Of a DNA stretch of 64,000 bases, positions 39,826 to 49,024 are shown piece by piece (the first letter of the stretch is position 1; every line of letters begins with the position of its first letter). The DNA comes from Caulobacter radicis (lineage in GTDB: Bacteria; Pseudomonadota; Alphaproteobacteria; Caulobacterales; Caulobacteraceae). Made by a program: the position numbers and the translations under genes. The notes under the pieces were generated by a model. It was not told the DNA's origin. It made no database searches and was given only the letters and a program-made list of their open reading frames with translations. The DNA lies in NCBI RefSeq assembly GCF_003094615.1, contig NZ_QDKO01000019.1:62001-126000 (forward strand), in the 5' to 3' direction.

Positions 39826-41961
39826 ATGTCGCGCGTTACGTTTGCTTCCGTTCTGATGGGGTCCGCCGCGGCCATGGCCCTGTCGGGCGCGGCCCTGGCC
39901 GCCGAGCCCGCGCCGGACGCGGCCGACCTGGACGGCGTTGTCGTCACCGCCGCCGGCTTCGAGCAGAAGCTGGTCAACGCCCCGGCCAGCGTCACCGTCG
40001 TGCCGCGCGAGGAGCTGCAGGAGATGCGCGCGGCGAGCCTCGCCGAGGTGCTGACCAATGTCGAAGGCGTCGACGTCGGCTCGGCCGTGGGCAAGACCGG
40101 CGGCCTGAACATCAACATCCGCGGCATGGGCAGCGACTACACGCTGATCCTGATCGACGGCCGCCGCCAGAACACCGCCGGCAGCGTCACGCCCAACGGC
40201 TTTGGTGAAACCTCGACCAGCTTCCTGCCGCCGGTGGCGGCCATCGAGCGCATCGAGGTGGTGCGCGGCCCGGTCTCGACCCTCTACGGCTCGGACGCCA
40301 TGGGCGGCGTGGTCAACATCATCACCCGCAAGGTCGGGACCAAGTGGAGCGGCACGGCCAGCCTGGACGGCACGCTGCAGGGCGACGACGAGTTCGGCAA
40401 TCTCTACGGCGGCAATCTCTACGCCAACGGCCCGATCGTCCGCGATCTGCTGGGCCTGGCCGTGCGCGGCAGCTTCCTGAACCGCGAAGCCTCCAAGCTG
40501 ACCTTCGAGAACGTGGGCGGCGTCGACGCGCCGATCACCGGCTTTGGCCGCAGCGCCACCAAGAGCGAACTGCGCACCATCGGCGCGCGCCTGACCCTGA
40601 CGCCGCACGCCGACCACGACCTGTGGCTCGACATCGACGAGTCCACCCAGTGGTACGACAATTCGCAAGGCCAGATGGGCACCAACACCACGGCCGGCGG
40701 CTACGCCAACGCCCTGGAGTTCAACCGTCGCCAGATCGCCCTGGCCCACAACTGGCGCCTACCCTTTGGCCAGATCGAGAGCAACCTCTCGCAGGCCAAG
40801 ACCGAGACCATCGGCCGGATCATCCCCAACGGCGTGGCCGGGGCCGGCGGCGCGCGTGACCTGGAATCGACCAACACCATCTTCGACACCAAGCTCTATT
40901 CGCGCTGGAAGAACCACACCTTCACCATCGGCGGCCAGTATTGGGACGCCGAGATGAAGGACGGCGTCGCGCCGCAGCCCTTCGTGCACGAGCAGTGGGC
41001 CGTGTTCGCCGAGGACGAGTGGCGCTTCACCGAAGGCCTGGCCCTGACCCTGGGCGCCCGCCACGACGACCACAGCGTGTTCGGCGGCCACTTCAGCCCG
41101 CGCGCCTACCTCGTCTGGAACGCCAACCAGAACTGGACCTTCAAGGGCGGGGTGAGCCAGGGCTTCAAGACCCCGCGCCTGGAGCAGCTGGCGTCCGGCA
41201 TCATGGGTTTCGGCCAGCAGGGCCGCCTGCCGCTGCTGGGCTCGCCCGGCTTGCAGCCTGAAACCAGCACCAGCACCGAGGCCGGCGCCTACTACGACAA
41301 CAAGGCCGGCTTCACCGCCAACGTCACGGTCTTCCACAACAAGTTCGAGGACAAGATCGCCTCGGGCCCGCCGGTGACCAACTGCGCCTTCGGCCTGACC
41401 CAGACGCAATACAATTCGGGCCAGGGCCGTCCGGCCGGCTGCGTCGACGTCGGCTTCTTCCCGAACGCGGCCACCTTCGCCCAGAGCATCAATATCGACG
41501 AGGCGGTGACGCAGGGCGTCGAGGCGGCCGCGCGCTGGCGCTTCGCCGACGACTGGACGCTGGGCCTGAACTACACCTTCACCGACAGCGAGCAGAAGAG
41601 CGGGGCCGAGGCCGGCCGCAAGCTGACCGATACGCCCGAGCACATGGTCAACGGCAATCTGCGCTGGCGGGTGACCGACCGGGTGAACGCCTGGGTGCGT
41701 GGCGAGTACCGCAGCGAACGCTATCGCGGCGAGGGTCCGGCCCGCGCCGCCCTGGGCGACTTCAAGGCCTACAGCCTGTTCCACCTGGGCGGGTCGTTCA
41801 AGGCGACCGAGGCGGTCACCCTGAACGCCACGATCTACAACCTGTTCAACAAGGACTTCGTGCGCCAGCTGCCCTACGGGACGCCGGTGGCCTATTCGCC
41901 TGAATACACCAACAACCAGGAGCCCCGCCGACTGTGGGTCTCGGTGCAGGTGGACTTCTAA
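39826..41961 (+). CDS. TonB-dependent outer-membrane receptor (CirA/FepA-like)
   Basis: The 711-residue protein has a cleavable signal peptide (about residues 1-26, ending ALAAEPAPD) and a TonB-box-like LDGVVVTA. A plug domain follows with PASVTVVPREELQEM, NINIRGMGSDYTLILIDGRR and the plug end VEVVRGPVSTLYGSDAMGGVVNI. A beta-barrel follows, ending VSVQVDF with a terminal aromatic. The layout is closest to siderophore or colicin receptors, so a catecholate-type ligand is possible but unproven. The ATG at 39826 follows a GGAGTTGGGG stretch. It is alone, with a strong terminator after it and no dedicated transporter genes nearby. Confidence 0.93.
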   Translation: MSRVTFASVLMGSAAAMALSGAALAAEPAPDAADLDGVVVTAAGFEQKLVNAPASVTVVPREELQEMRAASLAEVLTNVEGVDVGSAVGKTGGLNINIRGMGSDYTLILIDGRRQNTAGSVTPNGFGETSTSFLPPVAAIERIEVVRGPVSTLYGSDAMGGVVNIITRKVGTKWSGTASLDGTLQGDDEFGNLYGGNLYANGPIVRDLLGLAVRGSFLNREASKLTFENVGGVDAPITGFGRSATKSELRTIGARLTLTPHADHDLWLDIDESTQWYDNSQGQMGTNTTAGGYANALEFNRRQIALAHNWRLPFGQIESNLSQAKTETIGRIIPNGVAGAGGARDLESTNTIFDTKLYSRWKNHTFTIGGQYWDAEMKDGVAPQPFVHEQWAVFAEDEWRFTEGLALTLGARHDDHSVFGGHFSPRAYLVWNANQNWTFKGGVSQGFKTPRLEQLASGIMGFGQQGRLPLLGSPGLQPETSTSTEAGAYYDNKAGFTANVTVFHNKFEDKIASGPPVTNCAFGLTQTQYNSGQGRPAGCVDVGFFPNAATFAQSINIDEAVTQGVEAAARWRFADDWTLGLNYTFTDSEQKSGAEAGRKLTDTPEHMVNGNLRWRVTDRVNAWVRGEYRSERYRGEGPARAALGDFKAYSLFHLGGSFKATEAVTLNATIYNLFNKDFVRQLPYGTPVAYSPEYTNNQEPRRLWVSVQVDF

Positions 41962-41968
41962 AAGCAGA

Positions 41969-41996
41969 AGGGGCGGCTCTCGGGCCGCCCCTTTTT
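41969..41996. terminator. Intrinsic terminator after the TonB receptor
   Basis: A perfect 9-bp stem (41969-41977 with 41984-41992) with a 6-base loop is followed by a T-run (TTTTT) on the plus strand, 8 bases past the receptor stop. The minus-strand side also has T-rich sequence, so it can also end the leftward purU transcript. Confidence 0.88.
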
Positions 41997-42022
41997 CGTT
42001 CCGCGTAGTTCCCGGCGCCGCC

Positions 42023-42865
42023 TCAGTCGGTGAACACCACCGTCTTGCGGCCGTTCAGCAGCACCCGATCCTCCAGCCGCCAGCGCAGGGCGCGGGCCAG
42101 GACGCGGCGTTCGATGTCTCGGCCCTTGCGGACCAGGTCCTCGGGCGTGTCGCGGTGGCTGATGCGCTCGACGTCCTGCTCGATGATCGGGCCCTCGTCG
42201 AGGTCGCCGGTCACGTAGTGGGCCGAGGCGCCGATCACCTTCACGCCGCGGGCGTGGGCCTGGTGGTAGGGCTTGGCGCCCTTGAAGCCCGGCAGGAACG
42301 AGTGGTGGATGTTGATGCAGCGGCCTTTCAGCTTGGCCGCCAGGCCGTCCGACAGCACCTGCATGTAGCGGGCCAGCACGACGATGTCGGTCTGCGTCTC
42401 CTGGATCAGCTTCCAGAGCGCGGCCTCCTGCTCGAACTTGGTCTCCTTGGTCACCGGCAGGTGATGGAAGGGCAGGCCCGACAGGTCGACGTGGGTGTAG
42501 GTCTCGGCGGGATGGTTGGCGACGATGGCGGTGACGTCCATCGGCAGCTCGCCGATGCGCCAGCGATAAACGAGGTCGGCCAGGCAGTGGTCGAACTTGC
42601 TGGCCAGGATCATCACCCGGTAGCGCTCGGCCGGGTCGCGCAGGGTCCAGCGCATCGAGAAGCCCTTGGCCAGGGTCTCGAACTCGCTGCGCAGGGCGGC
42701 GCGGTCGGCGCCGTCCGGATCGAAGACGACGCGCATGAAGAAGTCGCCCGTCTCCTGGTCGTCGAACTGCTGGGCGTCGAGGATGTTGCAGCCGCGCTCG
42801 AACAGGAAGGTCGAGACCTTGGCGACGATGCCGGGCTGGTCGGGGCAGGAGAGGGTCAGGATCAT
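42023..42865 (-). CDS. purU: Formyltetrahydrofolate deformylase
   Basis: PurU hydrolyses 10-formyl-tetrahydrofolate to formate and tetrahydrofolate, balancing one-carbon pools. The 280-residue protein has an N-terminal ACT domain ([20 protein letters not shown]). It also has a formyltransferase-like domain with NHPAETY, the catalytic [20 protein letters not shown] and [10 protein letters not shown], which holds the catalytic aspartate. The ATG at 42865 fits. It shares the terminator with the receptor gene and is divergent from argE. It is an isolated housekeeping gene here. Confidence 0.95.
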   Translation of the reverse strand: MILTLSCPDQPGIVAKVSTFLFERGCNILDAQQFDDQETGDFFMRVVFDPDGADRAALRSEFETLAKGFSMRWTLRDPAERYRVMILASKFDHCLADLVYRWRIGELPMDVTAIVANHPAETYTHVDLSGLPFHHLPVTKETKFEQEAALWKLIQETQTDIVVLARYMQVLSDGLAAKLKGRCINIHHSFLPGFKGAKPYHQAHARGVKVIGASAHYVTGDLDEGPIIEQDVERISHRDTPEDLVRKGRDIERRVLARALRWRLEDRVLLNGRKTVVFTD

Positions 42866-43023
42866 GGTCCGTCTCCTCTAAAGCTTGGCTCGGACGAAGA
42901 AAAGCCGTGGCGCAGCACGTTTCTTGCGCGCGGAGCGAGCTTTTCTCGGGCCGCTGCATGATCCTGCCCAGGGTGGTCCGCCCGGGCTTGGCGGGCCGGG
43001 GCGGCGCGGCCTAGGCTTGGCGG

Positions 43024-44202
43024 ATGGTTTCCTCTCCCGAAGCGCTTTCCGCCCGCGCGGTCGACATCCTGGCCAGGCTGGTCTCGTTCGACACCACCTC
43101 GCGCGGCTCGAACCTGGCTCTGATCGAATGGGTCGAGGCCTATCTCTCGGACCTGGGCGTGGCCTCCCGGCGCGTGCCCAGCGCCGACGGGACGAAGAGC
43201 AACCTGATGGCCAGCATCGGCCCGGCCGTGGAGGGCGGGGTCGTGCTGTCGGGCCATACCGACGTCGTGCCGGTCGACGGCCAGCCGTGGTCGAGCGATC
43301 CCTGGACCCTGACCGAGCGCGACGGCCGCCTCTACGGCCGGGGAACCTGCGACATGAAGGGGTTTCTGGCCCTGGCCCTGGCCGCCGCGCCGGATCTGGC
43401 CGCCGCCGACCTCAAGCGTCCCGTCCACCTGGCCTTCTCCTATGACGAGGAAGTCGGCTGTCTCGGCGCGCCCGACATGATCGAGGTCATCGCCCGCGAC
43501 CTGCCCAGGCCCGCCCTGGTGGTGGTCGGCGAGCCCACCGACATGGTCGCCGTCCAGGCCCACAAGGGCATCGCCAGCTACTGGGTGACGGTGACCGGGC
43601 GCGAGGCCCATTCCAGCCTGACCCACCTGGGCGTCTCGGCCAACATGGTCGCGGTGAAGCTGATGAGCCATCTGGTCGAGCTGTCCGAGCGGCTGGAGCG
43701 CCAGGCCGACCCGGCCTCGCCGTTCATGCCCAAGGGCGCGACCCTGACCATCGGCCAGGTCAACGGCGGTACGGCGGTCAACATCCTGGCCCGCCAGTGC
43801 GTCTTCGTCTTCGACCTGCGCACGCCGCCGGGGCTGGATCCGCAGGCCATCCTCGCCGACTTCTTCGCCCTGGCCGCCTCGCTGGACGCCGAGGTCAGGG
43901 CCAAGGCCCCGGAAGGCGGGGTCAAGGTCGAGGTGCGCTCGCTGACGCCGTCCTTCGCGCCGGAAGAGGACGGGGTCGCCGAGGCCTTCGCCCGCCGCAT
44001 GGCCGGCGACAACGGCCCCGCCCGCGTGGCGCCCTACGCCGCCGAGGCCGGGCAGTTCCAGGGCGCGGGCTTCTCCACCGTCATCTGCGGTCCCGGCTCG
44101 ATCGACCAGGCCCACCAGCCCGACGAATATGTCGAGGTCGCCCAGATGGAGCGCGGCGCCCAGTTCATGCGGCGCCTGATCGACGACCTCGCCATTGCCT
44201 GA
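43024..44202 (+). CDS. argE: Acetylornithine deacetylase
   Basis: ArgE removes the acetyl group from N-acetylornithine in arginine synthesis. The 392-residue M20-family metalloenzyme has the first zinc histidine in SGHTDVVPVDG, the bridging aspartate in GRGTCDMKGF, and the catalytic and zinc glutamates in YDEEVGCLGA. PDEYVEVAQM carries the C-terminal zinc-site region. The length is normal. It starts at ATG 43024, divergent from purU, and its 3' end overlaps a convergent glycosyltransferase gene by 38 bases. Succinyl-diaminopimelate desuccinylase is a related but less likely reading. Confidence 0.92.
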   Translation: MVSSPEALSARAVDILARLVSFDTTSRGSNLALIEWVEAYLSDLGVASRRVPSADGTKSNLMASIGPAVEGGVVLSGHTDVVPVDGQPWSSDPWTLTERDGRLYGRGTCDMKGFLALALAAAPDLAAADLKRPVHLAFSYDEEVGCLGAPDMIEVIARDLPRPALVVVGEPTDMVAVQAHKGIASYWVTVTGREAHSSLTHLGVSANMVAVKLMSHLVELSERLERQADPASPFMPKGATLTIGQVNGGTAVNILARQCVFVFDLRTPPGLDPQAILADFFALAASLDAEVRAKAPEGGVKVEVRSLTPSFAPEEDGVAEAFARRMAGDNGPARVAPYAAEAGQFQGAGFSTVICGPGSIDQAHQPDEYVEVAQMERGAQFMRRLIDDLAIA

Positions 44203-45187
44203 TGACGATCCGGCGGCCGAAGAAGGCCACCGGGTCCAGGGCCATGGCCCGCAGGATGTCGATCGTCGGCGCCTTGCGGGCGGCCTGGATCTCGCGCCGC
44301 GAGGCCAGGATCGGATCGAGGTCGGCCTTCACGAAGGCGGCCTTGAAGCCCTTCCACACCGGACCGGCGTCGCGCCGGCGCAGGTGCAGCAGGAAGAGGC
44401 CGCCGGTGACCGCGAAGTGCAGCGGCGCGCTCCACCACAGCATCGGCCCGGGCGTGTTCTTCAGGAAGGTCCACACGCGGTTTCGCGTGCCGTGGAACAG
44501 GGCGAAGTCCGAGCGCACCCCCAGCGTCGCCGAGCCGACGTGCTCGACCTTGGCGTCGGGCGCCAGCAGGGTCGGCTCGCCGTCGAGCCGCAGGCGATAG
44601 CCCAGGTCGACGTCCTCGCAATAGCAGAAGAACCGCTCGTCGAAGCCGCCCAGGCGCAGGAACAGGTCGCGGTCCAGCATCATCGCCGCGCCGCAGGCCG
44701 AGAACACCTCGCCCTCGAAGACCTTGGCCGAAGCCTTGCGGCGATAGCCGCCGCGGAAGGGAATGCCGGCCGAGGTCATGACGTCGCCGGCCCCGTCCAT
44801 CAGTTCGGGCTCGTCGGCCACCAGCTGCAGCGAGGCGAAGCTGTTGACGTCTGGATGGCGCTCGGCGGCCGCCGCCAGCTTCTCCAGCCAGTCGGCATGC
44901 GGATAGGCGTCGGGGTTCAGCAGCACCAGCCAGCGGCCCTTGGCCTCCCGCGCCGCCAGGTTGTTGCCGGCCGCGAAGCCGGTGTTGGCGCCGGGCTCGA
45001 TCAGCCGGATCGACGGATCGGCCTTCGCGGCGGCCTGCGGCGCGCCGTCGGTCGAGGCGTTGTCGACCAGCAGCACCTCGAAGTCGACAAAGGTCTGGGC
45101 GGCCAAGCCCGCCAGGCAGCGGGCCAGGGTCGGGCCGCTCTGGTAGGCGACGATGATGACGCTGAAAGCGGGGGAAACGATCGGCAT
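44165..45187 (-). CDS. Glycosyltransferase family 2
   Basis: The 340-residue protein begins with the GT-A fold pattern FSVIIVAYQSGPTLARCL, followed by LLVDNASTDGA, the LVLLNPDAYP metal-binding region, SACGAAMMLDRD and FFCYCEDVDLGYRLR. This is the rhamnosyltransferase-like GT2 type of O-antigen loci. A single weak hydrophobic stretch after it (LHFAVTGGLFLLHL) may touch the membrane. The ATG at 45187 fits the domain start, and the longer frame is not protein-like. It is divergent from a GT4 gene and near rmlC, so dTDP-L-rhamnose is the likely donor. This is inference. Confidence 0.88.
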   Translation of the reverse strand: MPIVSPAFSVIIVAYQSGPTLARCLAGLAAQTFVDFEVLLVDNASTDGAPQAAAKADPSIRLIEPGANTGFAAGNNLAAREAKGRWLVLLNPDAYPHADWLEKLAAAAERHPDVNSFASLQLVADEPELMDGAGDVMTSAGIPFRGGYRRKASAKVFEGEVFSACGAAMMLDRDLFLRLGGFDERFFCYCEDVDLGYRLRLDGEPTLLAPDAKVEHVGSATLGVRSDFALFHGTRNRVWTFLKNTPGPMLWWSAPLHFAVTGGLFLLHLRRRDAGPVWKGFKAAFVKADLDPILASRREIQAARKAPTIDILRAMALDPVAFFGRRIVIRQWRGRRSGAA

Positions 45188-45256
45188 GCCCAAATGCTTG
45201 GTTGAACGCGGCGCGACACTCGCTAACACAGGGGGCCCCGCAAAGGTACGGCGAAG

Positions 45257-46492
45257 GTGATCAAGCAGCTCAAGCGTCTTGTCTGGCGCGCCCTGCCCGG
45301 GGCGGCGCATGCGGTTTCCCTACGCCTGCCCTATGTCCGCGCCTATCTGTTCCATGGCTGGAAGCGTCGAGGCGTGCGCACCGCGCCGGCCGACGCGCCG
45401 GTGATCGTCGCGGGGTTTCAGGGCGCGGTCCTGGGCCTAGGCGAGGCGGTGCGCGGGCTGACGCGCGCGGTTCGGCTCACGGGGCGGCAGGTCGTCGCCT
45501 GGGACGTATCCGAACGGCTGGGGCATGCGCGCCGCCTGGACGAGGGGGATCCGGAGACCCCGGCCCAGGGAACGGGCGTGATGATCGTCCAGGTCAATCC
45601 GGTCGAACTGATCCACCTGATCTCCCAGACCCGGGGCGCGCCCTTCGCCGGGCGCCGCACGATCGGTTGCTGGGCCTGGGAGCTGCCGCGCATTCCCAAG
45701 GCCTGGAGGCCCGCCTTCCGCTATGTCGACGAGGTTTGGGCGCTGTCGGAGTTCGGGGCCGACGCGATACGCCGCGACGCGCCGCGGCGCGTGAAGGTCA
45801 GGGTCGCGCCGCTGACGGTCGAGGTCGACCCGCAGGCGCCTGACCGGGCGCGCTTTGGCCTGCCGCCCGAGGCGGTGGTGGTGCTGTGCGCCTTCGACTT
45901 CCGCTCGTCGTTCGCCCGCAAGAACCCGCTTGGCGCGCTGGAGGCCTTCCGCCGGGCGCGGGCCCTGACGCCGACGCCCGCCGTCCTGGTGTTCAAGACG
46001 GTCGGCTCCGAGGCCGCGCCCGAGGCCCTGGCGTCGCTGCGCCAGGCGATCGGAGACGCCGATGACGTGCGCCTGCTCGTCGAGCCGATGAGCCCGGCGG
46101 ACAAGGACCGCCTGGTCGCCAGTTGCGACATCCTGCTGTCGTTGCATCGCGCCGAGGGGTTTGGCCTGTTCCCGGCCGAGGCCATGGCGGCCGGCAAGGC
46201 GGTGGTCGCCACCGGATGGTCGGGCAATCTCGACTTCATGGACGAGGACAGCGCCGTCCTGGCGCCCGTCAGGCTGGTGGCCGTCGAAGACGCCCAGGGC
46301 GTCTATGCCGACGGGCAGTGGGCCGATCCCGACCTCGATTTCGCCGCTCGCGCCCTGGCGCGGCTGATCGACGATCCGATCGAGCGCGGGGCGTTGGGCG
46401 AGCGCGCCCGACGGGCGATCGCCGCGCGGCTTTCGCTGCCGGCCGTCGCCGCGCTGGTCGACGATGCGCTGAACAACAAGGACGCCGCGTGA
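45257..46492 (+). CDS. Glycosyltransferase, GT4-like
   Basis: The 411-residue protein has a GT-B layout: an N-terminal VIVAGFQGAVLGLGEAVRGL loop, ELPRIPKAWRPAFRYVDEVWALSEFGADAI, FDFRSSFARKNPLGALEAF, and the sugar-nucleotide loop LHRAEGFGLFPAEAMAAGKAVVA with the two glutamates of GT4. It starts at a GTG (45257) behind a purine-rich stretch and ends overlapping rmlC by one base (TGATG), so the two are co-translated. It is divergent from the GT2 gene 69 bases away. A rhamnosyltransferase using the dTDP-rhamnose completed by RmlC is the natural guess. Confidence 0.88.
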   Translation: MIKQLKRLVWRALPGAAHAVSLRLPYVRAYLFHGWKRRGVRTAPADAPVIVAGFQGAVLGLGEAVRGLTRAVRLTGRQVVAWDVSERLGHARRLDEGDPETPAQGTGVMIVQVNPVELIHLISQTRGAPFAGRRTIGCWAWELPRIPKAWRPAFRYVDEVWALSEFGADAIRRDAPRRVKVRVAPLTVEVDPQAPDRARFGLPPEAVVVLCAFDFRSSFARKNPLGALEAFRRARALTPTPAVLVFKTVGSEAAPEALASLRQAIGDADDVRLLVEPMSPADKDRLVASCDILLSLHRAEGFGLFPAEAMAAGKAVVATGWSGNLDFMDEDSAVLAPVRLVAVEDAQGVYADGQWADPDLDFAARALARLIDDPIERGALGERARRAIAARLSLPAVAALVDDALNNKDAA

Positions 46493-47058
46493 TGCAGATC
46501 ACCCCCCTGGCCATTCCCGACGTCCTGCTGATCGCGCCCGTCCGCCACGGCGACGAGCGCGGCTGGTTCTCCGAGACCTTCCGCCAGTCGGCGCTGGAGG
46601 AGGCCGGCTTCACGGGCGGCGCCTTCGTGCAGGACAATCACGTGCGCTCGACCACGCGCGGCGTCGTGCGCGGCCTGCACTACCAGAAGCCGCCGCACGG
46701 CCAGGCCAAGCTGCTGCGCTGCGTGCGCGGCGCGATCTTCGACGTGGCGGTGGACATCCGCGCGGGCTCGCCCACCTACGGTCAGTGGGTCGGCGCCGAG
46801 CTTTCGGCCGACAACGCCCTGCAGCTGCTGGTGCCGGAAGGGTTCGCCCACGGCTACTGCACCCTGACCGACGAGTGCGAGGTGCTCTACAAGGTCACCG
46901 GCTACTACGCGCCCCAGGCCGAAGGCACGCTGCGCTTCGACGATCCGGCCATCGGCGTCGACTGGACCATCCCGGGCGCCGACCTGACCGTCAACGCCCG
47001 CGACGCCGCCGCGCCGCTGCTGGCCGACCTGGCCAGCCCCTACGTCTACGAGGCCTGA
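46492..47058 (+). CDS. rmlC: dTDP-4-dehydrorhamnose 3,5-epimerase
   Basis: RmlC epimerises dTDP-4-keto-6-deoxyglucose at C3 and C5, the third step of dTDP-L-rhamnose synthesis. The 188-residue cupin shows GDERGWFSETFR, FVQDNHVRS, GVVRGLHYQ with the catalytic histidine, DVAVDIRAGSPTYG and VPEGFAHGYCTL. The ATG at 46492 shares its A with the preceding stop (TGATG). The other three rml genes are about 42 kb away at the left of the window, so the pathway is split. The longer frame from 46123 is a read-through of the upstream gene in another frame. Confidence 0.96.
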   Translation: MQITPLAIPDVLLIAPVRHGDERGWFSETFRQSALEEAGFTGGAFVQDNHVRSTTRGVVRGLHYQKPPHGQAKLLRCVRGAIFDVAVDIRAGSPTYGQWVGAELSADNALQLLVPEGFAHGYCTLTDECEVLYKVTGYYAPQAEGTLRFDDPAIGVDWTIPGADLTVNARDAAAPLLADLASPYVYEA

Positions 47059-48128
47059 GCCGGCGCCAGTCGCGCCGCCGCCCAGTCGGCGGCGTCGCGG
47101 ACGGTCTCGTCGGGGTCGCTCCGCAGCGGCTCGACCACGGCCATCAACGCGCGATCGCCGCTGTTGCCGATGGCGTAGAGCACGTTGCGCACGAAGCGGT
47201 CGCGACCGATGCGCTTGATCGGGCTCTTGCTGAACAGGGCCCGGAACGACGGATCGTCCAGCACGGCCAGCTGCGCCAGCGACGGGGTCTTCAGGGTCTC
47301 GCGGGCGTGGAACTTGGCCTCGGCCGACAGGCTGGCGAACTTATTCCACGGGCAGGCGGCCAGGCAGTCGTCGCAGCCGTAGATGCGGTTGCCCAGCAGG
47401 GGGCGGAACTCGTCCGGGATCGGGCCGGCAAGCTCGATGGTCAGGTACGAGATGCAGCGCCGCGCATCCAGCCGGTGCGGCGCGGGGAAGGCGTTCGTCG
47501 GGCAGATGTCCAGGCACGCCCGGCACGAGCCGCAGCGGTCGAACTCGGCCTCGTCGGCCGGCAGGTCCAGAGTCGTCAGCACGCTGCCCAGGAACAGCCA
47601 CGAGCCGAACTGGCGCGAGACGAGGTTGGTGTGCTTGCCCTGCCAGCCCAGGCCCGCGCGTTGGGCCAGCGGCTTTTCCATCAGGGGCGCGGTGTCGACG
47701 AACACCTTCACGTCGTTTCCCCAGCGGCGGTGCATCCAGCCGGCCAGCTGCTTGAGGCGCTTCTTGACCACGTCGTGATAGTCGTCGCCCTGGGCGTAGA
47801 CGCTGATGGCGGCGCGGTCGCGATGCTCCAGCTGGGTCAGCGGATCGATGTCGGGGCCGTAGTTGACGCCCAGCACCACCGCGCTCTTCGCCTCGGTCCA
47901 CATGGCGGTAGGGTGGCTGCGCCGCTCGAGCGTCTCCTCCATCCAGCCCATGGCGCCGTGCAGGCCCTCGGCCACGAACTGGCGCAGCCACTCGCCATTG
48001 GGCCAGGCGTCGGCGGCCGACGCGAAGCCGCAGGCGTCGAAGCCCAGCGCGAGGGCTTCGCGGCGGATCTCGTCCCGAATAGCCAGAAGGCGATCTTGGG
48101 GCGTCAGGTCAGAAGTCGAGGTCGTCAT
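47046..48128 (-). CDS. queG: Epoxyqueuosine reductase
   Basis: QueG carries out the last step of queuosine synthesis in tRNA wobble positions, reducing epoxyqueuosine with cobalamin. The 360-residue protein has the two [4Fe-4S] motifs CGSCRACLDICP and CDDCLAACPWN and the family segment FVDTAPLMEKPLAQRAGLGWQ. C-terminal helices suggest HEAT-like repeats. The length is normal. It overlaps the downstream GST gene start region by about 20 bases, and its 3' end overlaps rmlC by 13 bases. No other queuosine genes are here. Confidence 0.95.
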   Translation of the reverse strand: MTTSTSDLTPQDRLLAIRDEIRREALALGFDACGFASAADAWPNGEWLRQFVAEGLHGAMGWMEETLERRSHPTAMWTEAKSAVVLGVNYGPDIDPLTQLEHRDRAAISVYAQGDDYHDVVKKRLKQLAGWMHRRWGNDVKVFVDTAPLMEKPLAQRAGLGWQGKHTNLVSRQFGSWLFLGSVLTTLDLPADEAEFDRCGSCRACLDICPTNAFPAPHRLDARRCISYLTIELAGPIPDEFRPLLGNRIYGCDDCLAACPWNKFASLSAEAKFHARETLKTPSLAQLAVLDDPSFRALFSKSPIKRIGRDRFVRNVLYAIGNSGDRALMAVVEPLRSDPDETVRDAADWAAARLAPAQAS

Positions 48129-48795
48129 AGTGCGCGGCCGGCGCGAGGCCGGGCCAGCGATCGGCCAGGATGGGCCTGAAGCACGGCCTCGATTTCAGCT
48201 TCATGTACCAGGTGCGGACCGCGGGGAAGTCCTTCCACGGCACGTCGCCGAAATAGTCGATGACGGAAAGATGCGCCGCGCCGGCGAAGTCGCCGAGGCT
48301 CATGCGGCGCCCGGCCAGCCAGTCGCGCTGCTGCAACAGGCTTTCCATGTAGCCCAGGTGGTCACGCAGGGCGTCGCGGCCCCGGCGCAGCGAACCGAGA
48401 TCCGGCGCGCCCATCCGCAGCAGGCGCTTTTCCATCTTCTCGTGCAGCAGGAAGCCGTTGACCTCGTTGTCGAACTTGCGGTCGAACCACTGCATCAGGC
48501 GCCGCGCCTCGGCGCGCTCGCCGGCCTCGCGGCCCAGCAGGGCGGGTTCGGGCTCCTGTTCCTCGATGTGTTCGAGGATGGCGCGGCTTTCGCAGATCAC
48601 GGCGGTGCGCTGGTGGCGGGTCTCGACCAGCACCGGCGTCAGGCCCGACGGGTTCAGCGCCGTGAACTCCGGCGGCGACTCCCAATAGCGCACCTGGACC
48701 TCGGAGAACGCCACCCGCTTTTCGCCCAGCGCGAGGCGCACCTGGCGCGAGGCCGGGTCCAACGGGAAATGGTGAAGAGTGCGTTCGACGCTCAT
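48109..48795 (-). CDS. Glutathione S-transferase family protein
   Basis: The 228-residue protein has an N-terminal thioredoxin-like fold (LHHFPLDPASRQVRLALGEK, then LNPSGLTPVLVE with the cis-proline and ICESRAILEHIEE). An all-helical C-terminal domain follows. The catalytic residue would be Ser or Cys-like in the first loop (DPASRQVR), so a Ser-type GST is likely. A GTG two codons earlier is possible, but the ATG at 48795 is preferred. It overlaps queG by 20 bases on the same strand. It is about 100 bases from the first intergenic repeat element. The substrate is unknown. Confidence 0.88.
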   Translation of the reverse strand: MSVERTLHHFPLDPASRQVRLALGEKRVAFSEVQVRYWESPPEFTALNPSGLTPVLVETRHQRTAVICESRAILEHIEEQEPEPALLGREAGERAEARRLMQWFDRKFDNEVNGFLLHEKMEKRLLRMGAPDLGSLRRGRDALRDHLGYMESLLQQRDWLAGRRMSLGDFAGAAHLSVIDYFGDVPWKDFPAVRTWYMKLKSRPCFRPILADRWPGLAPAAHYDDLDF

Positions 48796-48891
48796 GCCCA
48801 CATGCGTTCAGGCTGCATCGTCTGATCGATGCGCCGCTTTGCTTAACAAGATATTGCCGGGCAAGGACTATTGAGCCGAATGAGCGTTTTT

Positions 48892-49024
48892 GGAACCTCC
48901 CCCCGTGGGGGAGGCGGCCAAAGGCCGGTGGGGGGAAGTTTTCAGCCGCCGTGTCCTTGGCGGGTTTCGCAGAAACGCCCCCACCGATCGCTACGCGATC
49001 TCCTCCCCCAGAGGGGGAGGTTCC
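48892..49024. repeat. Intergenic inverted-repeat element, copy A
   Basis: Two ~45-base arms in inverted orientation (48892-48937 and 48976-49024) begin and end with GGAACCTCCCCC. Each arm contains CTCCCCC...GGGGGAGG and a GC-rich stem. The arms bracket ~38 bases starting GTTTTCAGC. The element ends one base before the hldE stop codon. Copies B and C share the arrangement. Confidence 0.8.
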